Shown here: positions 12,785-24,687 of the stretch, in pieces
How positions within the stretch are numbered: the stretch's first letter is position 1
How the letters are laid out: each line of letters opens with the position of its first letter
Source of the DNA: a virus
Reading direction: 5' to 3' (one strand)
DNA: 27,397 bases
Virus record (IMG/VR): IMGVR_UViG_3300036846_000208
Coordinates: 1-27,397 of that record
Notes under the pieces: model-generated
The model's database searches: none
Seen by the model: the letters and a program-made list of their open reading frames with translations, nothing else
Told to the model about the DNA's origin: nothing
Position numbers and translations under genes: made by a program

Positions 12785-15532
12785 ATGGCTGAAAGCGTCC
12801 TAGAGTCATTTGTCATCAAGCTTGGTTACCAGATTGACCAAGCGAGCGCGAAGCGTTTCATCACCACGATCACTGACGGTCTAAAGGGCGTCCTGGAGTT
12901 CTCAGGCGCGATCATGGGGATGGCGGTCGCGGCAGAGGAAGCCGTGCGCCGTACCGCTGCCCAGATGGCGCGGCTGTCGTTTGCCGCCACGATGGGCGGT
13001 ACCACGGTCAACAAGTTACGGGAGGTAGGCTACGCTGTCGAAGCGGTCGGTGGAAGTTACCAAGACCTTATTGGCGCACAGGTATCACTGAACCAGAAAC
13101 TGACCGAAGCCCCGTGGATGAAGGGCATGCTGCACTCGATGCTGCACGGTCACTCGATGGACATGGACGGTATCATCAAGCGGTACCACGAACTGTCGTC
13201 TGGCCCGCTGGGTGAAGCCTCCGCTGCGGCGGTGAACTTCTCCCGCGTCATGCGGGAACAGTACGGCGTCAATATGCAGATTGCCGAACAGTCGCACCGT
13301 CATTGGAAGGAATTCGCCGACGTACAGGAACACAATAGACAAGTTACCATGCTGTTCCGCAAGGAGATGGATCAGGCCGAGGCGAACTCGGTCAAGATGC
13401 AGTCTTCGTGGACAAAGCTGGGTTTCACCGTTGACACTATGTGGAAGAGTGTCACCGGGGGTTTGTCGGGTATCCTGTCGCATGTCTTTGATAAGTTTGA
13501 TGAGTGGTTACAGACGAGCGCGCCTGAAATCAACAAGTTTATGGAGGAACTCAATCCTCTCATTGACCAGATCACGACCGACATCCTGAACTGGATGGAT
13601 GACATAGTCAAACACCCGGAGAAGGTCAAAAAGGCGTGGGACGATGTCAAAGCTTTTGTGACTAACACCTGGGATAACCTCAAACAAATTTATCAGGTGA
13701 TGCATGATGCTGTTTGTGCGCTGGCTGGTGCCTTTCATTGGTTGAGTGAGAAAGTCGGTGGTGACGCTAATGCCGCCATAATCTTGTTTTTAGCGTATAT
13801 GGGAAGATACGCGATAATTGATACATTCGCCAAAGCGGTTGGTGGGTTGGCTAGCAGTTTATTCGGTGTCGCGACTCAGGGTGCCGCTGCCAACGGTATT
13901 CTCCGCACGATGGGCGGGTTGCTGATGGCGGGCGGCGGTATCGGTGCCGGTATCGTTGGTTTGGGCGCTGTTATGGCGTTGTTTTATAGTACCAAAGATT
14001 GGATGAAGAAGGTTGCCCCGATTAGTCACTCCGGTCCTGTAGAGAACCGCCCGAACTATTCAGACAAGCCTTGGTACGAACGGATATTTGGAATAGTACC
14101 CGGTAGTCACGAAAGTACCTATCATCGTGGTGGTAAACCGCCGGGGATGCAGCAAGGCGGTATTGTTCCGATTAACGCCCATGCGGGCGAGATGGTGTTA
14201 CCGTCACAGATTAGTACAGGGCTACAGTCCCTTTTTATGAGTGGTGGGCTTGGTGACTCGATGGAAGATTTGAGTCACTGGTTGATGAATGACTCTTCGT
14301 TTCAGCCTTTTGTCACATTTGCGACGGAAGTTTACGACAAGCTGACCGACGCGTTTGAGGAAGCCCTTGTTCGGGTTGGTGGTACCGGCGGCGGCGCTGG
14401 TGGTGGCGCTGGCGGCGATGGTGGCGGTGCATCTCCTGATGGTGGTGGTGCGACACCTGATCAGGGTGGACCGGCGGGAGCGGGGGCGATATCACAAAAA
14501 GCTGCTGAGCTAATCTCGCGGGCTGAAGGAACATTCACCAAAGCTGGTATTAATTACAACGCTATGTACAGCGGTGAGATGAAAGGACTCACCGAAATGA
14601 CAATAGCTAAGGTTATGGAGTATCAAAGGCAGCATATGGGGAGTCACACACCGATAGGTGCGTTCCAGATGACGAGGGATACGATAGCGGACACAATTAA
14701 GGCGCTCCACCTCGATCCCGAAACGACCAAGTTCAGCCCCGAAGTCCAACGTCAGTTGGCGGGGTACCTTTTGCAGCATCGCGGTATCCAGCCGTGGACG
14801 AATCAACACCCCGAACTCATGCGGCAAGTGAAGGAGATGGGGGCGGGTGCTTTTGAGACACAAGGGACTGGTGGCGGTGGTAGTGTCGGCAAATTTGGTA
14901 AGGGTAGTAGCACCGCGCTTTTGGAGATCATGAACCAAGCCTTCACGGCGGCGTTACCGTCTGGGTATAGCGTGAGACAGACATCCGGCGCGCGACCCGG
15001 CGGTGACCCATCTTCGGGTCACTATCGCGGTAAAGCTGCGGACTTTGAGATTATTGGTCCCGATGGCAAGGCGATCCCCAACGAAGGGGCTGATCGTTCC
15101 GGTTTATATCGTAAGGTCGCCATTCAAGCGTATCTCGCCGCGATGCAGAAGTATGGGCCGGAAATGGCCAAGCAATTGGGTTGGGGCGGTCACTTTGGTA
15201 GTCACATTCACGGCGGCGGTGCCGCCGATTTGATGCACTTCGATTGGTTGTTTAAAGGGATACGCGGTAAGATCGGAAATATGTATCAGGAGTATAATGA
15301 GGCACTAAAACTGTTTCAGACACAGAGACAGAATATGCAGGAAACCGTCCGACGTGACCAAAGCGATATCAAATATGGTACCGGTTTGAAGTCTCCAACT
15401 GTCGATAACAGTACCAACGTAACAAATATCCACGGTGTGACCGATCCACACGGGGTGGCTCGCGTGACGGCGGATTTGGGTGACAGGCGGTCGTCTTATC
15501 GTAAGCAGAACCAGAGGACGTATGTGTCATGA
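12785..15532 (+). CDS. Tape measure protein with lambda-endolysin-like and M15 peptidase-like domains
   Basis: 915 aa. Residues 1-310 are largely helical and include coiled-coil candidates. About 320-405 is hydrophobic and Gly/Ala-rich (ANAAIILFLAYMGRYAIID, LLMAGGGIGAGIVGLGAVMA), with likely membrane-inserting segments. About 530-568 is a Gly-rich linker. About 569-690 follows the lambda endolysin (GH104-like) pattern: LISRAEGT with candidate catalytic E581, YNAMYSGEM, PIGAFQ (623-628), then KFSPEVQRQLAGYLLQHRG. About 700-830 has the M15 (VanY / T5 endolysin type) signature: SGHYRGKAADF with H746 and D753 as metal ligands, and DLMHFDW with D815 as general base and H818 as ligand. The spacing H-x6-D and D-x2-H matches M15C peptidases. 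The protein sets tail length and probably degrades peptidoglycan during DNA entry. Composition becomes more AT-rich after about 13680, hinting at recombination. Confidence 0.85.
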   Translation: MAESVLESFVIKLGYQIDQASAKRFITTITDGLKGVLEFSGAIMGMAVAAEEAVRRTAAQMARLSFAATMGGTTVNKLREVGYAVEAVGGSYQDLIGAQVSLNQKLTEAPWMKGMLHSMLHGHSMDMDGIIKRYHELSSGPLGEASAAAVNFSRVMREQYGVNMQIAEQSHRHWKEFADVQEHNRQVTMLFRKEMDQAEANSVKMQSSWTKLGFTVDTMWKSVTGGLSGILSHVFDKFDEWLQTSAPEINKFMEELNPLIDQITTDILNWMDDIVKHPEKVKKAWDDVKAFVTNTWDNLKQIYQVMHDAVCALAGAFHWLSEKVGGDANAAIILFLAYMGRYAIIDTFAKAVGGLASSLFGVATQGAAANGILRTMGGLLMAGGGIGAGIVGLGAVMALFYSTKDWMKKVAPISHSGPVENRPNYSDKPWYERIFGIVPGSHESTYHRGGKPPGMQQGGIVPINAHAGEMVLPSQISTGLQSLFMSGGLGDSMEDLSHWLMNDSSFQPFVTFATEVYDKLTDAFEEALVRVGGTGGGAGGGAGGDGGGASPDGGGATPDQGGPAGAGAISQKAAELISRAEGTFTKAGINYNAMYSGEMKGLTEMTIAKVMEYQRQHMGSHTPIGAFQMTRDTIADTIKALHLDPETTKFSPEVQRQLAGYLLQHRGIQPWTNQHPELMRQVKEMGAGAFETQGTGGGGSVGKFGKGSSTALLEIMNQAFTAALPSGYSVRQTSGARPGGDPSSGHYRGKAADFEIIGPDGKAIPNEGADRSGLYRKVAIQAYLAAMQKYGPEMAKQLGWGGHFGSHIHGGGAADLMHFDWLFKGIRGKIGNMYQEYNEALKLFQTQRQNMQETVRRDQSDIKYGTGLKSPTVDNSTNVTNIHGVTDPHGVARVTADLGDRRSSYRKQNQRTYVS

Positions 15533-17139
15533 GTGACCCCCGCGATCTGGTTCCTCCACCCGGCGGGATTGGGGGTGGAGGCGGTGATACTTCTAACCTG
15601 CCCTCTGGTGTCGGTGGTGGGGCTGATCTTAGTCAGTATGCTAAAGCTAGCACTGACTTGTCGCTGGACAGCGACTTTAAATCCAAAAGTAGTGACAGGT
15701 TTCAATCGAGTGACTTGAGCCAGCCGTCGAGCGAAGCGGAATCTTGGCGCAGCGTGTCAGACCAGATGGAGCCATCGGATGGTGCCGGTTCCGGTAACAT
15801 CGAGAAGGAGTCAAAGCACAACGATGCGCAGTGGATTCGTAAGTTCAGTCTCGTCGTGTACAAGAGCGGTGTCACCGACATTGGTGGTGGCCAGGATATC
15901 GGTGCTACCGGTGATTATGGTGGTGGTGGGGATGCCCGTAGGCTAGACCTGTCCCGCGCTTTCCTGCCACGCGCCCGGCGTGGTAATGTTATCCCGTTCC
16001 GCCGCCCCGGCTTGCGCGACGATCCGGCGGTGTCGAGTACCGATAGCGGCGGTAACGCCCCGGCACCAGAACAAGAACAGGGACACAGTGAACCGGGCCT
16101 CGACCTGTCCAATCTACGCTGCAACTTTAGTATCCAAAAAACCACAAACAGCACGCCAAACGTCTTCTATGCGCGTGTCTATAATCTCGCGCCAGAGACA
16201 CTTGCCAAGGTAATCGAGTTCACCCGTGTACGGGTTCTGGCCGGGTACAAATACGCCAACTACGGATTGGTCTTTGATGGCACCGTGGTGCAGTACCGGC
16301 GCGGCAAAGAGAACCCGGTTGACAGCTATATCGAGATACACGCGGCTGACGGCAGGACGATCAACGACGCGACGATAGCGACATCGTTTCCGAAGGATAG
16401 TACCAAAGCGGATATCTACAAAAAGCTCCAGGAGGAGCGGCTGGCGTTGGATAAGACCGAGAAGGTAGGCACCACCGACTATAAGCAGTGGCAGGACAAG
16501 ATTCAGCGTATGCGGGTTCTCGCGGGTCATGTCCGTAACTATGAGCGCCAGCTTCATCAGGAAGACGATATGCACGGCTGGACGGAGAACGGCGAGTATG
16601 TGACAATTCTGAAGACCGCGTATCTTGACAGTGAGGCGGTGGTCTTGTCACCAAAAACCGGATTGGTCGGTCAGCCGGAAGTGACACCGCAGGGTATCCA
16701 GATCAAGTGTCTGTTGAACCCCCGGCTCAAGCTTGGCGGTTTGGTAAAGCTTGACACTAACATTATATCGGGTGTCGCTTACACGCCCGGCACCGCAAGC
16801 AAGACCGATGCAAACGGTCAGGTGATCCCAGGCGATCCGACCGGCGGTATGATCGAGGATGAAAACCTTCAGATGGCGAATTTTGGCGGGCAGTTGGAAA
16901 CCGCGTATACGTCACCAAAGGGTCGGTACAAGATACTCCTGATGACGATCTCCGGTGACACAAGAGGGAACCCGTGGTACTGCGATCTTGTCTGTGTTGC
17001 CTTGGACAGTAAAAATAGGGCGATCTTGGGAACCAACCAGTCCAACGCCTTCAACCGCAGGGCTTCGCAACAGGCGCGAGGGGATACTGAAGTCGCACCG
17101 ACAAGGAGGGTGATCGATGGCCGGTTCCGGCGGCGGTAA
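15529..17139 (+). CDS. Baseplate hub protein
   Basis: 536 aa, start ATG overlapping the tape measure stop. The first roughly 100 residues are Gly/Ser/Asp-rich and probably disordered. A second Gly-rich insert (DIGGGQDIGATGDYGGGGD) interrupts the start of the hub fold after WIRKFSLVVYKSG. The hub pattern resumes at LDLSNLRCNFSIQKTTNSTP, NVFYARVYNLAPETLAKVI, VRVLAGYKYANYGLVFDGTV and DSYIEIHAADGRTI, a typical gp27/P2-gpD-like order. The C-terminus carries a beta domain (GIQIKCLLNPRLKLGGLVKL, GRYKILLMTISGDTRGNPWY). It sits at the tail tip beneath the tube. Confidence 0.75.
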   Translation: MSDPRDLVPPPGGIGGGGGDTSNLPSGVGGGADLSQYAKASTDLSLDSDFKSKSSDRFQSSDLSQPSSEAESWRSVSDQMEPSDGAGSGNIEKESKHNDAQWIRKFSLVVYKSGVTDIGGGQDIGATGDYGGGGDARRLDLSRAFLPRARRGNVIPFRRPGLRDDPAVSSTDSGGNAPAPEQEQGHSEPGLDLSNLRCNFSIQKTTNSTPNVFYARVYNLAPETLAKVIEFTRVRVLAGYKYANYGLVFDGTVVQYRRGKENPVDSYIEIHAADGRTINDATIATSFPKDSTKADIYKKLQEERLALDKTEKVGTTDYKQWQDKIQRMRVLAGHVRNYERQLHQEDDMHGWTENGEYVTILKTAYLDSEAVVLSPKTGLVGQPEVTPQGIQIKCLLNPRLKLGGLVKLDTNIISGVAYTPGTASKTDANGQVIPGDPTGGMIEDENLQMANFGGQLETAYTSPKGRYKILLMTISGDTRGNPWYCDLVCVALDSKNRAILGTNQSNAFNRRASQQARGDTEVAPTRRVIDGRFRRR

Positions 17140-17974
17140 TGGTGACTTTGGCGGGGGCGGTCCCGGTGATAACCTCCCCAGTGACGGTACCGGCAGTGAC
17201 TTTGGTGGTGGTCACGACACCCTTGCCAATGTCAATTTTGGTGGCGATGTATTCGGGAACTGGCAACCGGCGTTTTTTATGCCGCACAGCCGGTCTATCG
17301 GTGGTATTGTCGCCCAGGTGACAATTGACGAGCAAGCCAGTGACGATATACAGATTACAGAGCATCCGGTGGAACAGGGAGCGCCGATAGCGGATCACGC
17401 TTTCAAGCGCCCGGCACAGGTGGCAATCCGCGCCGGGTGGTCACGGGATTTCGCTTACGATCTGAGTGCCGAGAGTGGTGTCTACGGCTTGTTACTGTCG
17501 TGGCAGGCGGCGCTGTTACCGTTTGATGTCTATACCGGCAAGAGACACTACACGAATATGCTGATCGAGCGGTTACAGGTGACCACCGATCAGCACTCCG
17601 AGTATGCGCTGATGGCGACAATCGCCTGTCGTCAGGTGATTATCGTGAACACCACGACGACCGATGTACAGATGGCGGGCAGTGACAATGATAAGTCGGA
17701 CCCGGCATCACAGGAAGGTGAAGTCAAGAGCGGTGATAAGCAGGCCACGGAAACCGGTACGGTGAGCGGTGACAGCGCGTCGTATTATGATCCGAGTACC
17801 GGACAGACCGTAACTTTTGACCCGGCAACCGGACTGCCTAACGCGTTACCCTCGACACCACAGGCCGGTGCGGTGAGTAGTCAGCTAAAGGCCAATAGCG
17901 CCGAATCGCCAAACAACCCATCGGTACCGGGGGTCGGGTCAGGGGATATCCCCCTCCTCGGTAATGTGGCATGA
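17117..17974 (+). CDS. Dit-like baseplate protein
   Basis: 285 aa, with AAGGAGGGTGATCG inside the end of the hub gene; overlap 23 bp. The first 40 residues are Gly/Asp-rich. The core, FGGDVFGNWQPAFFMPHSRS, IGGIVAQVTIDEQASDDIQI and TEHPVEQGAPIADHAFKRPA, is the hallmark of Dit_like phage baseplate proteins. WQAALLPFDVYTGKRHYTNM and LIERLQVTTDQHSEYALMAT follow. The C-terminal 90 residues are Ser/Thr/Pro-rich and low-complexity. The protein links tube, hub and peripheral baseplate. It is followed by the plug gene with an ATGA overlap. Confidence 0.78.
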   Translation: MAGSGGGNGDFGGGGPGDNLPSDGTGSDFGGGHDTLANVNFGGDVFGNWQPAFFMPHSRSIGGIVAQVTIDEQASDDIQITEHPVEQGAPIADHAFKRPAQVAIRAGWSRDFAYDLSAESGVYGLLLSWQAALLPFDVYTGKRHYTNMLIERLQVTTDQHSEYALMATIACRQVIIVNTTTTDVQMAGSDNDKSDPASQEGEVKSGDKQATETGTVSGDSASYYDPSTGQTVTFDPATGLPNALPSTPQAGAVSSQLKANSAESPNNPSVPGVGSGDIPLLGNVA

Positions 17975-18300
17975 GTACCATCTACGAAGTTCCGCTGACA
18001 TCGCGTGCGCAGCAACTGCGCCTCGATATCGGTGGCACTGTGTACACGCTGCATATCAAGTACAACCGGGTGTGCGGCTCCTGGGTGATGGATGTCAAGG
18101 ACTCCGCTGACGCTCCCTTGTTGGACGGTATCCCATTGGTGACAGGTACTGACCTGTTTGGTCAGTTTCGCTACCTGGGTATCGGCGGCGGTTTGCCGAT
18201 GATTGTGATGACGACCGGGCCGGGACGATCACCGGACGAGGTACCAACCTACGACAATCTGGGTACTGACGGTCACCTCTATTTTGAGACATTGGTGTAA
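17971..18300 (+). CDS. Baseplate plug protein, Pam3 gp18 / DUF6983 type
   Basis: 109 aa. IYEVPLTSRAQQLRLDIGG, YTLHIKYNRVCGSWVMDVKD and LLDGIPLVTGTDLFGQFRYL follow the pattern of the cyanophage Pam3 baseplate plug domain, a small beta protein that closes the tube end. GGGLPMIVMTTG and the YDNLGTDGHLYFE end also agree. The length is normal. The order Dit-like, plug, spike fits this family of baseplates. Confidence 0.78.
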   Translation: MSTIYEVPLTSRAQQLRLDIGGTVYTLHIKYNRVCGSWVMDVKDSADAPLLDGIPLVTGTDLFGQFRYLGIGGGLPMIVMTTGPGRSPDEVPTYDNLGTDGHLYFETLV

Positions 18301-18303
18301 CCG

Positions 18304-21968
<3,665 letters not shown>

Positions 21969-21969
<1 letters not shown>

Positions 21970-22187
21970 TGGCACAGGAATACATCGGGGTGATCATTGC
22001 CGCGAACACCGGAACCCCGGTCGCGGTGATCAATCCCAGCGACGATAGTGAACTCGACAACCCGCGTTTGTTACTGATCCGGGGTAGCGGCGAACCGCTG
22101 ATGATGGTGAAGGTACCGCGCGGTGACTACATGGGCTTGATGAATATGCAACAGGTGGCCGATTTGGTGGAGAGGTTCAAGTCGTGA
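21969..22187 (+). CDS. Small conserved-type fibre-region protein, unknown function
   Basis: 72 aa from the ATG overlapping the spike stop (TTGATG). The N-terminal strand segment AQEYIGVIIAANTGTPVAVI is followed by LLLIRGSGEPLMMVKVPRGD and a helix MGLMNMQQVADLVERFK. No family recognised. It lies between fibre genes with overlapping starts on both sides, so it may assist fibre folding or attachment. Confidence 0.65.
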
Positions 22188-23704
22188 CCCAGGTGTTTCT
22201 ACTTGGTAACGTAGGAACCATCCAGACATTCCCCGATCCGGGGAACTGGAACCCGACCAACAACATCGTTGAATGTGTTGGTTCAGGGGGAACTGCACAA
22301 CAAGTTGGCCCCTTTAGTAGCGGTGGCGGTGGTGGCGGTGCTTACGCATTTGGTCAAAACATTGCACCCACATGGCCTGCTTACTATTGTATTGGATCAC
22401 CCGGTGGTGCGGGGCCTTACGCGACGAATTTTAATGTCAATTCAGCTAACAACAGCACTCAGGCGGGGTGCGTGTCGGCAGCATCGGGCGCTCAAGGCTT
22501 AAATACTGGTGGCGGCGCGGGCGGTGCTGGCGGTAACAATTTTTATCCTGCGGGATTTTCCGGTGGGACTGGAGGTAATAACGGTGGCGGTGGTGGCGGC
22601 GCGGGTGGACCGCATGGTGCAGGTTCAAATGGGGTAGCTACATCTCCTTTTAACGGAGGTGCGGCAGACGGCGGTATAGTTCCCGGTCCAGCAAATGCGG
22701 GCCAAGCTGGTACGAGTGGAAAGACGTGGGATACGTCACACGGTTGCGGTAGCGGCGGTGCCGGTAGTGCTACTACTGGCGGGGCTGGCGGAAGTTATGG
22801 CGGCGGCGGCGGCGGATGCGGCAGCACTATTAATAATAACTACGGTCCCGGCATCGTTGTCCTGACCTATCTGCCGCTTGGGATGACACAGATTTTTATC
22901 ATTCCTAGCGGTTTTGGCGGGCAAGGATCGTTCCCTGATCCCGGCAACTGGAACCCGACCAACAACAAGGTTGAGCTTATATCTGCTGGTGGCAGTGGCG
23001 GTCCTTATAGCGCATTAAACCCAAACGGTGGCGGAGGCGGTGGCGGGGGTGCATATGCCTATGCAACAAACCAAAATTTTACATTCCCTGTACCGTGGTA
23101 TCTTTGGGGAACGGGTAGTTCTGGCACGGGTTCTTATTCTGTTTTTGGTAGCACTAATCAGGGAGGTGGGCTGACGAGCGGACCCGGTGTAAGCGCAACC
23201 AATGGAAGTGCTGCTTTACAAGGCGGCTCAGGGGGTGGCGGAGGAGCGTCGCCTTATCCTAGCGGTTATGTTGGTGGTAACGGCGCAAAGTGGAACTCAG
23301 TTTCTCCGACCAACGGTGGCGGCGGAGGTGGTGCGGCTGGTCCACACGGTGCGGGGCTAAACGCATCGGCTTCAATAACCACCTACGCTATTGCGGGCGC
23401 GCCCGGCGATGCTGGTGTAACGCCCGGTCAGGCAAACGGGGGATCGCCGGGCTGGACTGGGACGCAGCTTAATCCGTGGGGTGGTGGTGGTGCGTGGTAT
23501 GGAAGCGGTGGTGGAGGTCCCGGTGGTTCAGGGCCTACCCCTACGACGACCCGCAATGGTAACCCTGGTGGCAATTATGGCGGTGGCGGTGGCGGTGTTT
23601 ATCAAGCCAGCGGTTATACGCAGGGGACAGGCGGTTCCAGCATAGTCAGCCTTACCTATCTGCCGCTTCTGCCTTCCGGCGCGCGTGCAATTATCATGGC
23701 GTGA
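22184..23704 (+). CDS. Glycine-rich fibre/adhesin with two tandem units
   Basis: 506 aa from GTG overlapping the previous stop (GTGA). Two homologous units, residues 1-233 and 234-498, each begin with MTQ[VI]F, a FPDPGNWNPTNN segment and a VE strand, continue with runs of Gly (GGGGGGAYA, GGGGGGAGGPHGAG, SYGGGGGG), and end in VLTYLPL or SLTYLPL. The layered Gly-rich loops resemble phage adhesins that form polyglycine type II helices (such as the S16 gp38 tip), which is an inference from composition. The repeat start at 22883 is itself an ATG, suggesting fusion of two tandem genes. A receptor-binding role is likely. Confidence 0.72.
   Translation: MTQVFLLGNVGTIQTFPDPGNWNPTNNIVECVGSGGTAQQVGPFSSGGGGGGAYAFGQNIAPTWPAYYCIGSPGGAGPYATNFNVNSANNSTQAGCVSAASGAQGLNTGGGAGGAGGNNFYPAGFSGGTGGNNGGGGGGAGGPHGAGSNGVATSPFNGGAADGGIVPGPANAGQAGTSGKTWDTSHGCGSGGAGSATTGGAGGSYGGGGGGCGSTINNNYGPGIVVLTYLPLGMTQIFIIPSGFGGQGSFPDPGNWNPTNNKVELISAGGSGGPYSALNPNGGGGGGGGAYAYATNQNFTFPVPWYLWGTGSSGTGSYSVFGSTNQGGGLTSGPGVSATNGSAALQGGSGGGGGASPYPSGYVGGNGAKWNSVSPTNGGGGGGAAGPHGAGLNASASITTYAIAGAPGDAGVTPGQANGGSPGWTGTQLNPWGGGGAWYGSGGGGPGGSGPTPTTTRNGNPGGNYGGGGGGVYQASGYTQGTGGSSIVSLTYLPLLPSGARAIIMA
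22244..22967 (+). repeat. Direct repeat marking the two units of the glycine-rich gene
   Basis: The 22-base sequence starting AACTGGAACCCGACC occurs exactly at 22244-22265 and 22946-22967, coding NWNPTNN in both units; flanking bases are also similar. The 702-base spacing equals the unit length, supporting duplication inside the gene. Confidence 0.85.
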
Positions 23705-23711
23705 GAGTCAC

Positions 23712-24683
23712 ATGGCACTCGATTTCCCCAATAGCCCGACCAACGGCCAAATTTATGTGGCTGGTGATGGTAGCTGGCTGTGGGATACCGCGAAGTGGAA
23801 GTCCGGTAATGGTGTCGGGTTCCTCACGACCATCGGTGACACACCACCGCCAAACCCCCAACCGGGGTTACTGTGGTGGAACTCGTCACCCGGTATCGGG
23901 CAACTGTATGTGTCCTATAACGACGGTTCCTCACAACAGTGGGTCGCCGCCAGTAACATGGGTGGCGGGTTGTACCTGCCGTTGACCGGTGGGACGGTTA
24001 CCGGTAGCGTTACGATCAAGAACAACCTGACGGTAGGTGGCGGCGGTCTTGGTGATCTCTATATTGGTACTAACGATTATATCTTCTGGAATGCTGGTTC
24101 GCCTTCCAGTCCTTATATGTATGCCTCTTCTGACAATGCTGGTATGTACCTTATTATGGGGAATGTGGCTGGTTCGTTGATTGCGTTTGGTACTTACACC
24201 GGAACTGCGGGATCGATTAATAGTAACGGTGTGATGAATGTTACTGGTTCTTATCAAGTTAACGGGCGCAATGTCACGCCGGGGCAGATCGGCTTTGCCA
24301 GTTCGTTCCCAAATACCGTTCCCGCCGGGACTGCGGCAGGAATGATGGGCTTTGGTCGCCTCTTTACGCCCTATAGTAGCACGCGTGTGTTGGCGGTTAT
24401 AACGGGTTCTCTGACGTTTAATACACTCAATGCCACTGGTAGTGCATATCTGCGCTATGGGACTGGGACACCACCGGTTAATGGTGCGACTTCAGCCGGG
24501 GCGACGATTAATATGCAACAGTGTGCGACAAGTACAGCGAATGCTTTTCAGATACCCGTTACATTGATTGGTGTTGTAACTGGACTAACGATTGGCACGC
24601 AGTATTGGTTTGATGTGTATCTGAATGTGAGTACCGGTACGGGTATTTTCTTTAGTGACGGCTACACGTTTCTAGAGGTCTAG
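23712..24683 (+). CDS. Modular tail fibre protein A
   Basis: 323 aa from the ATG at 23712, chosen because LDFPNSPTNGQIYVAGDGSW aligns with the starts of the next two fibres. Order: N-terminal FP-x-x-PTNG/W-x-W module (1-35), LWW...QWV module (about 41-82, DNA 23832-23957), YLPLTGGTVTGSVTI module, then a middle segment ending in a RNVTPGQIGFASSFPNTVPA joint. The C-terminal beta domain (STRVLAVITGSLTF, YLRYGTGTPPVNGATSAGAT, VVTGLTIGTQYWFDVYL, FLEV) shares its pattern with the tandem paralogues at 7813-9041. Ribosome binding site is weak (GAGAG). Confidence 0.75.
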   Translation: MALDFPNSPTNGQIYVAGDGSWLWDTAKWKSGNGVGFLTTIGDTPPPNPQPGLLWWNSSPGIGQLYVSYNDGSSQQWVAASNMGGGLYLPLTGGTVTGSVTIKNNLTVGGGGLGDLYIGTNDYIFWNAGSPSSPYMYASSDNAGMYLIMGNVAGSLIAFGTYTGTAGSINSNGVMNVTGSYQVNGRNVTPGQIGFASSFPNTVPAGTAAGMMGFGRLFTPYSSTRVLAVITGSLTFNTLNATGSAYLRYGTGTPPVNGATSAGATINMQQCATSTANAFQIPVTLIGVVTGLTIGTQYWFDVYLNVSTGTGIFFSDGYTFLEV

Positions 24684-24687
24684 TCCG

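Noticed and set aside
12531-12803. 90-residue + strand frame across the chaperone overlap
   Set aside because: It is in the +1 frame relative to the chaperone, whereas the heptamer and the downstream domain use the -1 frame; the translation is Arg-rich without pattern.
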